Notes: generated by a model not told the origin, from the sequence alone. 64,000 bases of DNA from Ailanthus altissimus (GCA_946807835.1 OX327703.1:7137501-7201500), one strand, 5' to 3'; numbered from the stretch's first letter, positions 23,930-36,371 are shown. Made by a program: numbers and translations.

Positions 23930-25080
23930 AAGGGACAAATAATAAGGTTAGATTCATTTAAAGGAAGTGCAAAGAAAGGTAATCCAAAGGATAGCTATCG
24001 ATCTAGTGTAATGAGGAGAGTGTATCATGGCGCAAAAATAATTTATCTTTCAGTGGTGAACAACCAATTCAAGTTGCATTGATTAATCAATGAGTTGATC
24101 GTGGTAGGATTATACCTAAGGATTAGGGTAACCAGGCTGAGCAGTAGACACTTCAAAAAAAGTATTTGAGTCTTCCTTGATCTAAGAAGTTTACGTCTTT
24201 GTCTCTGGTTCAGGACTCGGCTTTCTAAAGTTATTCCATTTCAGGACATAAAGCATTCTATTAATAAGATAGGGTATGTCAACTGGCTTAGTTAGTAATT
24301 TAGGGATACTTTCACCTTGAAGGCATTAACAAGCTTGAGCAAAAGGCGTAAGAGAATACAAAAATGGGTTGCGATAAGTGAAATATCATTCTTTCTAGTA
24401 AGTGCTATGGCGCGCTAGGAGGTGTACTAAAGTTACTAACATTGATAAGATATGGAGTTGAAATTGGCCTAAGGGTCAAAGCATATGAATTAAAGATAAA
24501 AGAAATACCCGAGTTGCTTCCTTTTATGGATCTAACCCTATCCAAGCTTGAGCAATTTCATGGGCTTGATGCCTGACTGTTTGACCCTATCTTTAAAGGA
24601 AAGTGCAATACAACCTTGCTTATTTAATCCTTGAACTCATAAATTAATCTCAAGGAAGGCAGAGAAAAAAATTAACTCATCAAAACTATTACCATTAGAA
24701 GATTTCCACGCCAGAAAAAGAAAAAGGCTATTTTAGGTTCTCTGAAGAGATGCTAGTGTCGTTGTCTTAATTTAAAGTGATTAACTACACAAATGAAGAA
24801 GTCGTCCTTCACTTAAGATGGGCATCCATATTTTTTATTCAGTTAGGTACTTGTTCAAGTAGGGCATCCGGTAGCATTCGAAACTCAAAAGCTAAGCAAA
24901 ACAGAGAAGAAAAAGTATACTCATTCAAGAGAAAGAGATGACAACAACAATTTATAACTTCAGGATATGGTGTCTTTTAACTGTGCAGGAGAAGGAAATA
25001 ACTTCTTTTTTTATTATTTGATTGGTTGTTTGATAACAAATAAGTTGGTGAATTCAAAGATAAATTGATTTGATGTAGAA
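23930..25080. other. Unassigned segment of different texture (possible organelle DNA)
   Basis: The segment is less AT-rich and lacks the homopolymers of its neighbours. It contains phrases such as 'aagtgctatggcgcgctagg' (about 24401) and 'ggcatccggtagcattcg' (about 24863) that remind me of plant mitochondrial intergenic DNA. No reading frame or transposon motif was recognised. The origin is a guess. Confidence 0.25.
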
Positions 25081-25413
25081 TTTCGGTATTAAGAAATATA
25101 TATATTTTTAAAATGTTTAATAGACTTTATTCATATTAAGGGTCTAAAGATGTAGATAACGATTTTTAGGTAGAACTAATCAACAAATAAAAATTCTTAT
25201 TATGAGCACGGTATCTAGAGTTTCAAGTTAGATCTGAAAATTTCTAATTCTAGGTTTTGTCACTTTTTTATTTGCTTGAGGGAGAAGGAATAGAATTTGG
25301 AATCTCCACTTTAATTTTAAAAAAAAAAATGAATTACAAGCTTTTATCACTAAGTCATTTAAGTAATGTTGCCTAAGACCACTTTTTTTTAAACAACTTT
25401 TATTCATCAAAAC

Positions 25414-25797
25414 TCAAGTACAAGAGCAAGCATCCTTAACAATTAAATGCTCAAATTTTCTTGGAACAAAATTCCTCCAAGTATAAGTTGACTCTGAAAT
25501 AAGTGCTAGTTTAGCTAAATTATGAGCTACCATATTTGTTTCTCTATGAACAAATGGTACCTTAGAAAAAGTAAAAGAATTAAGATACTCATGAATCTCC
25601 TTAAAAATACAACCTATTTCACAATAAGGCATTACATTAGACAAAATATCTTTGACTACTTGTTTTGCATCCGATTTAATTATAATTGAGTCAAGATTTA
25701 AAGTATGAAGAGCCATTAAACCATTAAGAATAGCCATTGTTTTTGCAATCAGAATAGAGAACAGACCATTGTACTTTACAATTTTCAATAATACCAT
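25414..25797 (-). pseudogene. LINE C RNase H domain
   Basis: This 127-codon open stretch carries 'AILNGLMALHTLNLDSII', 'KSDAKQVVKDILSN' (acidic residue of the RNase H fold), and 'VPFVHRETNMVAHNLAKLAL', the usual R-x-N-x-x-AH-x-LA ending. It cleaves the RNA of RNA-DNA hybrids in active LINEs. It is the 3' end of LINE C and not an independent gene. Confidence 0.85.
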
Positions 25798-26639
25798 AAC
25801 CCCTAAATTAGCATTTATTGGAATCCAATCATGAGATGCCTTCCCCGAAGGAAAAATTTAACTTTTAGTGGGATGTTTAACTTCCAACAATGCTTCAACC
25901 ACTTGCTAACATCCGACTTTTTAGAACTACTAACAACCTCAATCTCTTGACAAGCCAGCTAGTACCCACTTTTAACTGTGTATCAACCTCAATAATTATA
26001 ATGCCATATAATACTATATTTCTTATTCAGATTATGATGTGGGAATGGTATACTCAAAATAGCCTGTTGCTCCTCCAAAGAAAAAACTCTATAAATGACA
26101 TCTACATCCCACTCCCCTGAAGCTAATATAAACTCAGAAACAGTAGTATGCTCATCTAACTTATATGGGAACAAAGGTTTAAAAGACATAGGTCTAGGTA
26201 TCGATTGATCATGATATACCAGAACATTATGTCCATTGCCTATCCGTCATCTAGTTCCTTTAGAAAGGATATTTCTCCTCTAAAGAATACTGTGCCAAAA
26301 AAAAGAAGTACGAAAAGTTGCCTTTTCTTGCCAAAAACTCTCATTTAAAAAATAAGACCCCTTCACAACCCTAGCCATAAAAGAATCTGGACTGGACACA
26401 ATACACCACCTTTGTTTAGCAATTATGGCTAGATTAAAGAGAAACAGATTTTGAAATTTAATGCCACCACTTTTTTTTCCCTAAGACAACATATCCCATC
26501 TACACCAATGTAGTTTTTATTTCAACTCATCACCACCCCACCAAAACGGTGCACAAAGACTATGAAGCTAATGGATTAGGATACTAGAAGGAGGAATAAA
26601 TTTCCAATGTAACCAGGAATTACTTGAATGACTACTTTA

Positions 26640-27445
26640 ATTAAAACTTCTCTACCCACAGCCGAGGATAACTCTCTTTTTCAACCCTTTAATTTATTCC
26701 ACACTTTGTCTTTAATATTGGCAAAAAGAACCTCTTTTATTCTGGCCATTAATATTTAAGACACCTAAGTACTTTTCATGACAACTAACTCTCTGAACTC
26801 CAAGCATATTAAGAAGGTGCCTAGATCTCTCATTTGTAATTGACTTACCAAAATAAATAGCCGATTTATCAAAGTTTATAACTTAACCTGAAGCCTTGGC
26901 ATACAAATCTAATACTTCCTGGATGGTACGACCACAAGTCATAGAAGCCTTAGCAAAAATCAAGCAATCATTAGCAAAATATAAATGAGAAATCGAAGGA
27001 CCATATCTACCACATTGAACTCCAAAAAACCTTTCTAATCTCTCTACTTGTTGAAATAGAAAAGAAAGTCCCTCAACACACAGGATGAACAAATATAGAG
27101 ATAGAGAATCCCCTTGATGGAGACGCATTTAGGGTTTAACTACACCTTTTGAAACACCATTGATCAACACGGAATACGAGACTGATGAAACACATCTCAT
27201 TAATAGCTGACACCACTTATCTGAGAAGCCGAACCATCTTAGGATCAACTTTAGGAAGGGTCATTCCATCCGATCATATGCCTTAGACATATCTAACTTC
27301 ATTGCTATATAACCCTCATTGGACCTTGTCTGCCTCTTAATATAATTTGGACATTCAAACCCAATTATTGCACTCTGGAACTCCAAAACAAGGTCACCTA
27401 AAACTCCTCACAATCTATTAGCCAAGGTTTTAGAAATAATTTTAT
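26640..27445 (-). pseudogene. LINE C reverse transcriptase domain, broken
   Basis: Motifs run in order on the minus strand: 'KIISKTLANRL' (near 27440-27410), 'KLDMSKAYDRMEWPF' (near 27300), 'VLINGVSKGVV' (near 27150), 'RLHQGDSLSLYLF' (27128 on), and 'YFANDCLIFAKA', where the catalytic FADD has become FAND. Loss of one catalytic Asp plus stops makes it inactive. Confidence 0.85.
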
Positions 27446-28925
27446 TATCGCAGTATAGATTGAGGTGTCGATCTCACGAGGAAGCTTTTGGCAAAATAGG
27501 TTGGTGAAAATATTAAAGCTGTAGCAAATGAGAAGATTAATTAATATATTTAAGTGGATGAGATAGAATTGTTTATGAATTGAGAAAAATGTCTTATGAT
27601 GATTTAAGCAAGGCTTCGAGAATCACAATTATACTTTATAAATCAACTCTACACTTTGATTCAATATTTATAACTCAATTGACAGTTTTACATCTAAACA
27701 ATTAATCGGAAGAGATGTAAAATATAGCACATTTGATAGCATATGCATTTGATATGACTAAACTCTTTTGCAAATATTAACACAAATCATGTTTATTTAT
27801 ACAAGTTATCTAAGATCGACAATATATCATTTTGTCAATATTGCAGTAAAAGATCAACTTGAATATCAAACATTTATTGCTCTTACATGTTATCCAAGAT
27901 CGAAAATATATCAATTTGACAATATTGCAGTAAAAGATTAACATATAAAACAATGTAACCAACAACAATTATAATTCAATAAGAATCACATAAGAAAAGT
28001 ATGGCTGAACATATATGAGACATAATAATTATAACCTCTGTATTATAAAAGATAAAATAGATAAGAGTTTAATCAAAACTAAACTTACAAACATTTGTAG
28101 CTCTTGACAATGAATCAAAGCATAGAAGTAGATTTATTACACATAAAAGTTCATCTCTTAGCCTTACCAAGAACTCTAGCCTAAATTACAATACATGTTA
28201 ATGAAAAGCAAATAAGAGAGAATTATCTCATGTTGAAAACATCCTAAGAGTCTCCTTATATAGGCAATGAATGGAAATATGTCATGTGTGACATCAATCT
28301 TCAATAATTTTAGGCCAATAACTCGTTCACCCATTTGCATCATATTTTTAATAATGTAAATGATCGATATATCCTCTGTGGCTGACATAAAAGTTGTAGA
28401 ATTTTGTCTCTTCTTTCTATAGGCTCTGAGTTCATACAAATTGGATGATTATCCAATGAGATATGAGCAAAATTCCAAAGATACATCAGATTTTAGCCAA
28501 CAACCATTTTATCCACTTGCAATGCAATTTAGTCCATGATAACGGCTGATTTGGACTTACCATCAACATAAGAGTTGTTGATAATTAAGGTAGTATTTTA
28601 CAACTTTAATCATTATACCAATTGAGTACATATTTTGTGAGATACGGTTCAAATACATGAGTTAGGTCAAGCTGGGCGGAAGTTATAGACCGATTCTATT
28701 GTATCTCAATTTTTGGCTCATAACATGTTGGATTTGGCTTTTCCACTATTCTTCAAGTTTGTGTAAGATTGAGTCATGTTACTCTAGGTTCAAGAATTTC
28801 TTCATTTTGATTTCTACATTGAGAGTTATGTCTATTGTACCTAAACCTGTGCAAATAACATTCATTAATCACAATTTAAGGATAACATTTTATTTCAAGC
28901 TAAAAGTACAAAAATGCTAAAATTA
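27446..28925. other. Segment interrupting LINE C (possible LTR or non-autonomous element)
   Basis: It separates the LINE ORF1 remnant from its RT. It begins near 'attgaggtgtcgatctcac', a phrase seen at the ends of some plant LTR elements. It carries TATATAGG at about 28258. It also contains an internal near-repeat with 83-bp spacing (about 27803-27857 and 27886-27941, both ending 'caatattgcagtaaaagat'). No coding motif. Ends and orientation are uncertain. Confidence 0.4.
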
Positions 28926-28929
28926 GTGA

Positions 28930-29400
28930 CATTAAATGGTGACTGAATCTCTTAATAAATATGCATTTTCATGTGTTCATCATATGGCTCCATAACATTC
29001 ACTTTCACTCTTATCCTTAAAAATTCTCTAATACATTCCCGAGATACACCTTTATCTCTCTCCTCAACAACCACAATCAATGAACCCAATTCTCGGCCAA
29101 CTTCTTGATTCATGAATAACAGAGGCAAACTATAAAGTTAAACCCAAAATAGCACAGATCAAAAGACAGATCAGAGAGACACCCTAGGTCTTTAGGCTCG
29201 GCAAAGGCAATCAACTTACCGTCAAATGTATAAAGACCTCTAGCAATTACTCTCTTTTTATCATTAGTAGAACTAAAGGAAAAGATAAATAAGTTCTGTT
29301 ATGGCTTAACTACTTCTACATTAAACTTCTCAGCTGTCTGTCATAAATATTTTTTACACAAAATGAAAGCCTCACGGTTTACAATATTTGAACTCAAAAC
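28930..29400 (-). pseudogene. LINE C ORF1 (DUF4283) remnant
   Basis: Translated on the minus strand it gives 'LFIFSFSSTNDKKRVI', 'RGLYTFDGKLIAFAEPK', 'LSDLSFDLCYFGF' and 'ECIREFLRIRVKVNVMEP', the signature of DUF4283, the RNA-binding ORF1 protein region of plant L1 LINEs. It is broken by stops. It fits the 5' part of LINE C, though it could in principle be a second LINE. Confidence 0.7.
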
Positions 29401-29949
29401 TTTCCCAACCAAAGATAAAGAAATTTTTCTACCACCAGCCACCAATGCTTCATGGGAAAGTTTTGTTATTGGTAGTGCATCATCATCTAAGTCTAAGGAC
29501 TCATATCTAGAAGCAACTCCTTCAAAGTCTATGGTTTATCACAATTGGCTACAAGAACTAGCTGCAGGTGCCTATAAGTAGAAGAACTGCAACTTGTTGT
29601 AACTGTGAGGGAGGTGGTGAAGTATGTTGGTATAAACTACATGAACAGTACAAGACAAGGCGCGACAACTTGTTTGGACGGGGACGGCAGTTGCTGGAAC
29701 AATTTGGAGTTACAGGCATAAAGGTAAATATTGAGATGATTCAAAGTTAGAGCCTAAAACCTTCTAGACTGGAACAGTGTTACCTATCAGAATGCGTTAT
29801 AGTAGGGATTAAATGTTGTCGCAGTCGGATTGTCAAGGGAGTGGAATCATCATTGGAGTCGATCGCTGAATTTGAAACATATAAAAGAGGTGGTTCAAAT
29901 AGAGAGTGAGGATGTTGGGAAAGCTCTCAAATGCGGAAGATGGAGGAAA
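29401..29949. other. Unassigned spacer between LINE C and gypsy remnant
   Basis: There are open frames of 60-72 codons on the plus strand with no recognisable product. It may belong to the gypsy element (region downstream of protease) or to older insertions. Confidence 0.35.
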
Positions 29950-31420
29950 ACAGTTGGCGTTTACTTGAGACCACTTTTCATCTTCAATAATTTCAATTTC
30001 AAATAATGAATTATTACCTTAGAGTTTGTCATAAAATGTTTTTCTAGTAAGATTTTGTATACAAAAAAATGATCCACCACCATGAAATTTACCATCATTA
30101 TTTTTATACAAGACTTCTCACCTATAGTCAAAGATAGATTTACCACCGTAAAAATATAATAAGACCATCACCAAACCCATATACATATGTTTGAACTCTG
30201 TCTATTTAGAGGTCAACATTCTTGAGGTCATCTAGAGCCTCTTTAAAAATAAATCCACCAAGATCCCATGATCTATAAAGACGTTGTTAACCTCTTAACT
30301 TACCATAATCAATGTTACCATCAGAACATCATCATATGGATAATCAACACCTTCTGCATCATCTTTTATAAATATAATTGGAATATAATGCACCTTCTGC
30401 TTTTTTAGAGCTTGAATATTGAATTAAACTTGATATCCAAATAATTATTTCTCTATTTGTTTGAATTAGCTGACAAAGTTAATCCTCCCGCTGTGATCAT
30501 TATTGGCTTTTCAAACACCTCTTGGGGACCACCTTGTGTGTTGGGTCTAATCTAATCAACTTGTACATTCTCAACATTTGCTTTTTATTCTTTGAGATAT
30601 CCATTCCTAATTATCTGCTTGATATATATTATCTTAATTCAAAACACTCCTTGGTTAGATTTTGTGGTTCTTATGAAACACACATTTCTTTCTGTTCATT
30701 TGTTATAGATAACTCTTAAGAGGCTCTAGGCCATTCAATATTCCTCTGCCTTTGATGACTTCATAAATGACATTCAACCATGCATTAAAAGGTATATAAT
30801 CTCGATTCTCCTGTATATGAATTATCATATGCGTCAATTTGAAAGGAGATGGAAGTTTTTCTACTGGTAAGGCTTTCTCATGTTGAAAAACCTCTCTGTT
30901 ATTAAATATTTTGGCGAGCAACATGGTGTCATCTGATTTCTCATTTGCCCTTCGATTTTCCAATAAGACCTATGAAACATCATCATCAACTAGACTATCC
31001 TTATCTATGTCACCCTTAAGTCAATCACATTAATAGCCTGGCTTTAATGCATAGTATGGCTTATGTCTTTCTTTATATGTTCTGAGAGATAGGTTTGATT
31101 CTTGTTGTCTTAGCTCATTCTTGGAGTGTTTAGTTTTGGTTGAGTCATTCTACTGAAGCTGGTAGATTTTTTAGTGCTAGTTAGCTTTGCCTTTTCCTTT
31201 GCTCAATTTCTTCTATAAACTTTCTCATGAACTTTTGACCATTTTGTCATCTTCCTTATCTCTTCCTTCGTCCTTTTCTTCCACTAATTTTTATCCATCT
31301 CTCTCTAAAGATTGCCTTAAACCTTTAGTCTTTGATCTAAGTTGCTTCCAATGCTTCTTTGTTCACCATTACTTGAGTAGTCACATGATCCACCTTGCAC
31401 TTTAGTCGAATCAAGGTGAG
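29950..31420 (-). mobile_element. Ty3-gypsy remnant: gag zinc region and protease (Ogre/TAT-like)
   Basis: Minus-strand reading gives a charged gag region (31400-31100), then 30963-30703 with 'LPSPFKLTHMIIHIQENRD'. A decayed Cys/His gag motif follows ('KEMCV...TKECFELR', about 30690-30640). The aspartic protease near 30350-30180 ('DAEGVDYPYDDVLMVTLIM' and 'VFIDHGILVDL', where DNGSSAD is usual) confirms the gypsy assignment. The protease active site is altered and stops abound. Weak similarity of 31455-31550 to 25150-25245 could mark its two LTRs, with LINE C nested between. Confidence 0.6.
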
Positions 31421-32074
31421 ATGATTGGTATTATTCCCTTAGACAACACCAATTATTGATACTAATCTTGAGGTGAGACTAATTAATGAGTTAAATATTT
31501 TGCTATGAGCATGGTATTTGGAGTTTCAGGTGTTGGATAGAGAATTTCAACAATTTGTCCAAAAAAAAAAAGTCATATCTTAGACTTATTTATTAGTTTA
31601 ATTTAATTTACTATAAATCTTGGCCTAATCTTCATATGCTAAATCACCTTGGACAAACCTCTTGATATATCTCTACAACCACAAAAATTAATTAAGGTAC
31701 ACCGAATTGTTACTGGCAAAAATCCGCTAATACTTAAGTTAATAATGGGTTCTCTTGAACAAATTTTTTATAAGAATTAAATTTTGTTTCACAAAATAAA
31801 TTATATATATATATATATAACATGTTTAAATTAACCCAAGCAAGCTTAGTGTTGTTATTGCAACCTAAGCATCAAATTCACTCCACATCTTGCCTCTAAC
31901 ACCTATGAACTCCTGTCATATTTATTTCTATGATGATCTTCCATCCTCTTGTTTCTTCTTATTTTATGTAATCACACTTAATTTTTTAAAATTTGTTTAT
32001 AGTTAAAATTTTACCACCAAATGAAATGATCAAAATAAATAAATACTTAATAATTATTTATTTTTAAAGTTCTT
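31421..32074. other. AT-rich spacer, possible gypsy LTR scrap
   Basis: It contains A11 near 31561, an (AT)n run at 31804-31820, and the LTR-like phrase near 31490-31535 shared with about 25190-25225. No gene seen. Confidence 0.35.
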
Positions 32075-32785
32075 TGATACGAACTTCACGAGAAATTACA
32101 ATCTGTCCCTACGTGCTTCTCTTAATTGCAAGCAAACCTTTTGTCTTCCTACAAAAAAAAAATCACTCCAATGCTTAATTCAATAATTACAAGATAAATA
32201 GGTGCGCGTATAAGAATGTGAATTATGTTGTAAGAACAAGCAAGGTTATTGGTTTTTATGTTTGAAAAATTATATTTTTCAAATGCATGAGTATAGTGCG
32301 AGTTACTAAAGTGAAAAGATAGATTCTTTTTTTAATCTCTTTAAAAAAATTATCCCTTTTCTATCATCTTTTTATCCTTTTATGAGGACAGAGATCAATT
32401 GAGTTATTACATGAGTAGTTATGGCAATAACTCAAATAATTTTAGCTATGATTTGATAATTAAATTTGTATTAAATGTGTTTTTAATAGGTTTTCAAGTA
32501 AATTTATATTGCTGGCATTAATTTCTTATTAAATATTTATTTCGGTCGTTAAAAATAGCATTCAATATGCAATAATTTAAAACAAACATTGAGTTCCAAG
32601 CCATTCCTGCCTCCCAAGGTATCCATGATCTGTTTATAGAATTCATGGATTTGCGGGTCTAGGTTATCTGATATGGATCGCCTGTATTTGAGGAAATAAA
32701 AATGTTGCCATGAGCCTCTACTGTTGAAGTGGACTCTAAATAGTTAGCATGAGTTGATTATGTCTAATGGTATATAGGTCCAATA
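32075..32785 (+). repeat. Left 0.7-kb direct repeat (putative LTR)
   Basis: It aligns with 35473-36199 over its whole length, including 'attacaagataaa', 'gcaagaacaagcaag' and 'tatccttttat'. Differences and small indels are frequent, so it is an old pair. Confidence 0.65.
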
Positions 32786-33219
32786 GATGCTCCTCATAAG
32801 TGAATGAGTGTGTCTATTAAATAGAAAGCTTATAAGAAATACTTCTTTATTTAACCAATCAGCAAGCATCACATGTCCGTTAATCTTTTAACTTTTCTAC
32901 CCATTGTTATCTCTTATTGTTCCATCAACCATGTTGTTTCTCATTCAACGTTAGCAATTATTTCTTGCCTTATAAAAATTACTCAATTTTACTCTAGTTT
33001 TTTTACTTCAAAGCAATCTCCCAATTCTTACTTTTCCTTTTTTCTTAAGAATTAAGAAATCATAATTTTTTTTAAAAAAATTTCTCTATCAATTCATCAA
33101 CAATAGTAAAGGGTTTAAATAATTTATCTATTTATGAATTAAAATCCATACTCCAACTTTTGGAGAATGTCTGAATAAAAATCTTCATATGAAAGAACCT
33201 CTTAACAACCCACCATCTA

Positions 33220-34270
33220 TTAAAGTGAGTGGGACCCTTTATTTAGGGAACACCTAGAGTGTTTCAAGTTCTCTATTCCTCTTATTATCCATAAGTTCCT
33301 CCATATCACTGGTTTGTCTACTCTTTAGATTCACCCTAATATTTTCCATCTACTTTAAAATCTGGCATGCGTTCTTAAATGAGATGGTTTCCTATGCCAG
33401 TTTGTATAGTCATTATTTCCTGTTGGTTTATGCTCGCTAAGAGCAAGTATGCCACCTCTCATGTGCTCTAATCGTAAAGGACTGAGTGTTGATGTTGATG
33501 CCTTCGAACCTCAAATTTCTTGCAAGTTCCATGTCCTTCGATGCCTGAGAATTTTGCAATCGCTTATATTGTGATTGCCTTTCTGATAAAATAATGTTCC
33601 CACTTGGTTTTATTGAGAATTTCTATAGAACCTACACTTATAAAATGATCTTCCCAAATATAAGTTTCTTTTATCTTGTATTGCCTCCATTTAGTTCTGT
33701 TTAATTGAGTTCCTGACATTTTCTTTCTTTTGTAACCTTTATTGTCCAAGTTGTTCAAGTCTCTTAGGAATGTGAGATTTTGGATTTCATTCCTTCTGAC
33801 CTTTCTCTAGATGCTAACCAGTCTCCTTCTACCAGTAGAGACTCAGAAGATAGTTTCTCAACTCTAAATACGGGCCTTTACAAGACTATAGAGTTCTTAT
33901 TACTTTTAATTTTGTTCATTCCATCAATCTTTTTTCTTCTAAGGTGATTGCGATTGGTCCTCTATAGCTAGATCTACTCTCGTTCCTCCTTCCCTAACAG
34001 AATGAGGAGCTTCCTTGCATCCTCTATATGATAAAAAGGGTAAGCTACTTAATTCAAAGTTTGCTCTGTGCAAATTGTTGTTCTTACTTACTGATGTCTG
34101 TGACATCTTTCCTTTTTTCAAATTTCCAAGCTTACTTAGAAGACCTCACTGAAGTGGTTTCTAACCTACCACATCATAGAGCCAAAAAATCGAGGACTCT
34201 GAAGTTAAAGAAGAGACAGTCTTTAATAGTTCCAGAAAGCTCGAAGATAATTCAACTTTTAAAAAACAAA
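33220..34270 (+). pseudogene. PF04195-like gypsy-type transposon protein, broken
   Basis: Fragments read 'FREHLECFKFSIPLIIHKF', 'LHITGLSTL' and then 'SCKFHVLRCLRILQS'. Near 34116-34270 there is 'FQAYLEDLTEVVSNLPHHRA' and a Lys-rich tail. A second, more decayed copy of the latter piece lies at about 35316-35440 ('DFQALMENLYDV'), so part of the coding region is duplicated. Stops and frameshifts are frequent. The function of this family is unknown. Confidence 0.4.
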
Positions 34271-34898
34271 GGCTAACTCCTTTTGAAATTTTGGTTATTG
34301 ATGTCCAGCTGGAACCCACTTAAAATGAGGCTCTAGAGATTGTACAAGAGCCTCTTCCAATTAAAGATGTTTCTAAAGTGACTTCGAGAGCTGTTTAAAA
34401 GGACGTTCTAGAATTTTCCCAAGAGCTTCTACATACTGATAATGCTCCTCCTTTAAATGCTGAAAGAGAAGCTCTTATAGAGGAGGAGGCTTAAAATCCC
34501 ACAATTGAGCCTTCTCCATTCAATTTTGATGTTGAAATAGAGGACTTCGTTCCCTTTAGTATGTGTAAAAAATTTAGCTGTTATGATTTTTGAATTTTTT
34601 TCTTCATTGACTTTTTGTTCCATTTTTATAAAAGGTCTAGTCGATGTAAGCAGCGACTCTAGTGCCACTCCAAACCCTAGGGACTACACTCCCCTCCAAA
34701 GAATAATAACAAAAAGTGTGGGTGCTACTGGAAGTTGTAAGGGCCCCTCACATTAATATTTGCCATCACACTAAAGTCTTGATTCAAAACCTCCTCGATT
34801 AATTATCAAATTGCCTTTTTTAATATCACAAAAAATAAATTGTCCTTTACTCCTCTATTATTAGTGAAGACTTTGAAGAGTGTTCTAAGATCTTAAAA

Positions 34899-35158
34899 CC
34901 AGTTCCTGCACAAGATCCTAAGGTTCAGGGGTAGCTACTTCCTTAAGTTCTGTTTTAAGATCCAGGAACCAGTTCCTCTATAAGATCTTAAGTTCCAGGG
35001 ATAATTGTTTCCTTAGGTTTTATTATAAGATCCTGGAATTGGTTCCTCTATAAGATCTTGAGTTTCGGGAATGGTTGCTACCTCTGGTTTTATTCCAAGA
35101 TCCTATAATCGATTTCTCTACAATAGTTTACCTTCTGAGGGTAGATGCCTCCTCAGGT
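34899..35158 (+). repeat. 70-bp tandem repeat, 3.7 units
   Basis: Units start at 34899, 34969, 35039 and 35109 (last one partial). Each contains 'GTTCCTCTATAAGATCTT'-like and 'TTTTAAGATCC..GAA' segments. In one frame the units give Pro/Asp/Gly-rich text such as 'PVPAQDPKVQG', suggesting derivation from a repetitive protein region. Confidence 0.85.
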
Positions 35159-35472
35159 GCAGAGCTTTCATCAGTCCCTCCTTTTGACCCACCAATAGAG
35201 GGAGAGGCTTTATCACATCCTCTAAACAAAGAGGATGGTATGTGAGTTTACTTATGAGTTCTCATTATGCAAAAATACATGAGTATTTTCTAAATTTTGT
35301 CTTTCTTTCTTTCTCAGACTTCCAAGCTCTCATGGAGAATCTCTATGACGTGTTCTTAACCTTTCTCATCATGAAGCAAAGAAATTAAGAACCCAAAAGA
35401 TTAAAAAAAAGTCCTTAACAGTTTCTAAAATAGAGGTTCCAAGTTCTTATAGACAATACTACTGAAGCTCTC

Positions 35473-36199
35473 CAATACGAACTTCACAAAACATTATCTC
35501 GTTGCCCCTATGTACTTCCCCTAATTACAAAAATTTCATTCGTCCTCCTATAAAAAAGAACACTATGATGTTCAAGGAAATAATTACAAGATAAAAAGGT
35601 AAACATATATAAGGAAGTGAATTATATTGCAAGAACAAGCAAGATTTTTGGTTTTTTCTTTTTTCTTTTTTTTTTGCTTTGAGTGGTTGTATTTTTAGTT
35701 TTAAGAGTACTATGCGAGTTCCTGAAGTGAAAAAGACAAATTCTTGTTTTTATATCTTCAAAAAAAATTGTCTCTTTTTTTTATCAACTTTCTATCCTTT
35801 TATAAGTTGAGATCAATTGAGTTATTATTTGAGTAATTATAGAAACTAAAATGATCTCAGTTATGATTTGGTAATTAAACCAATATTAAATGTGTTCCTA
35901 ATTGGTTTCTAGGTGAATTTACATTATCGAAATTAATTCCTTTATCAAATGTGTGTTTATGCTATTAAAATAGTATTCCACATGCAATAAATTCAAATAA
36001 ATGCTGAAATCTAACCCTTCCCCGCCTCCCATGGTATTCACGATCCATTTATGGAATCTATGGTTTGACGGATTTGTGTTACCTGATATGGATCGCTTGC
36101 ATTTGAGGAAATGGATCTGTTGTCATGGGCCTCCATTGTTAAAGTGGGCTTTGAACACTTGGAGCAGGCTAGTTGGGCTAATAGGATATAAGCCCAACA
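35473..36199 (+). repeat. Right 0.7-kb direct repeat (putative LTR)
   Basis: It matches the left repeat and ends in GCCCAACA at 36199. It has a longer T-rich insertion near 35655-35675 than the left copy. Confidence 0.65.
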
Positions 36200-36371
36200 A
36201 TATTAATTAAAAAATATTTATATTGCATAAATCTTATATTTTTTGTATGAACTTGTACTTTCTTAAATTGAAATATATTTTAAAAATAAATAATATTTTC
36301 AATTATAGAAAAAGTGAAAACACGTGGGCACTGTGCTTTTTCTCTCAGCATACGTTAGCACGCACTAACTT

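Larger units (their letters stand above)
25384..29400 (-). mobile_element. L1-type LINE C, interrupted
   Basis: Minus strand, 5' to 3'. An ORF1 DUF4283-like segment at about 29360-28930 reads 'GLYTFDGKLIAFAEPKDLG' and 'SDLSFDLCYF'. An unrelated segment occupies about 28925-27445. Reverse transcriptase spans 27445-26640 ('KIISKTLANRL', 'KLDMSKAYDRMEW', 'RLHQGDSLSLYLFILCVEGL', 'FANDCLIFAKA'). A zf-RVT-like region follows, then RNase H (25797-25414). A T8 run at 25384-25391 is the poly(A) tail in minus orientation. The endonuclease domain is missing, apparently lost or displaced with the inserted segment. Numerous stops show it is dead. Confidence 0.8.
32075..36199 (+). mobile_element. Gypsy-type retroelement between 0.7-kb direct repeats
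   Basis: Two alignable direct repeats, 32075-32785 and 35473-36199, flank about 2.7 kb. They share 'ACGAACTTCAC' near the start and 'GATATGGATCGC' plus 'TGTTG..ATG.GCCTC' near the end. The interior (33220-33900) translates in pieces resembling the 'putative gypsy type transposon' domain (PF04195-like): 'IPLIIHKFLHITGLSTL' and 'LACVLK'. A tandem 70-bp coding-like repeat follows. No RT, integrase or clear PBS is present, so it would be a non-autonomous LTR element. The LTR interpretation is inference, while the direct repeats are visible. Confidence 0.5.
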
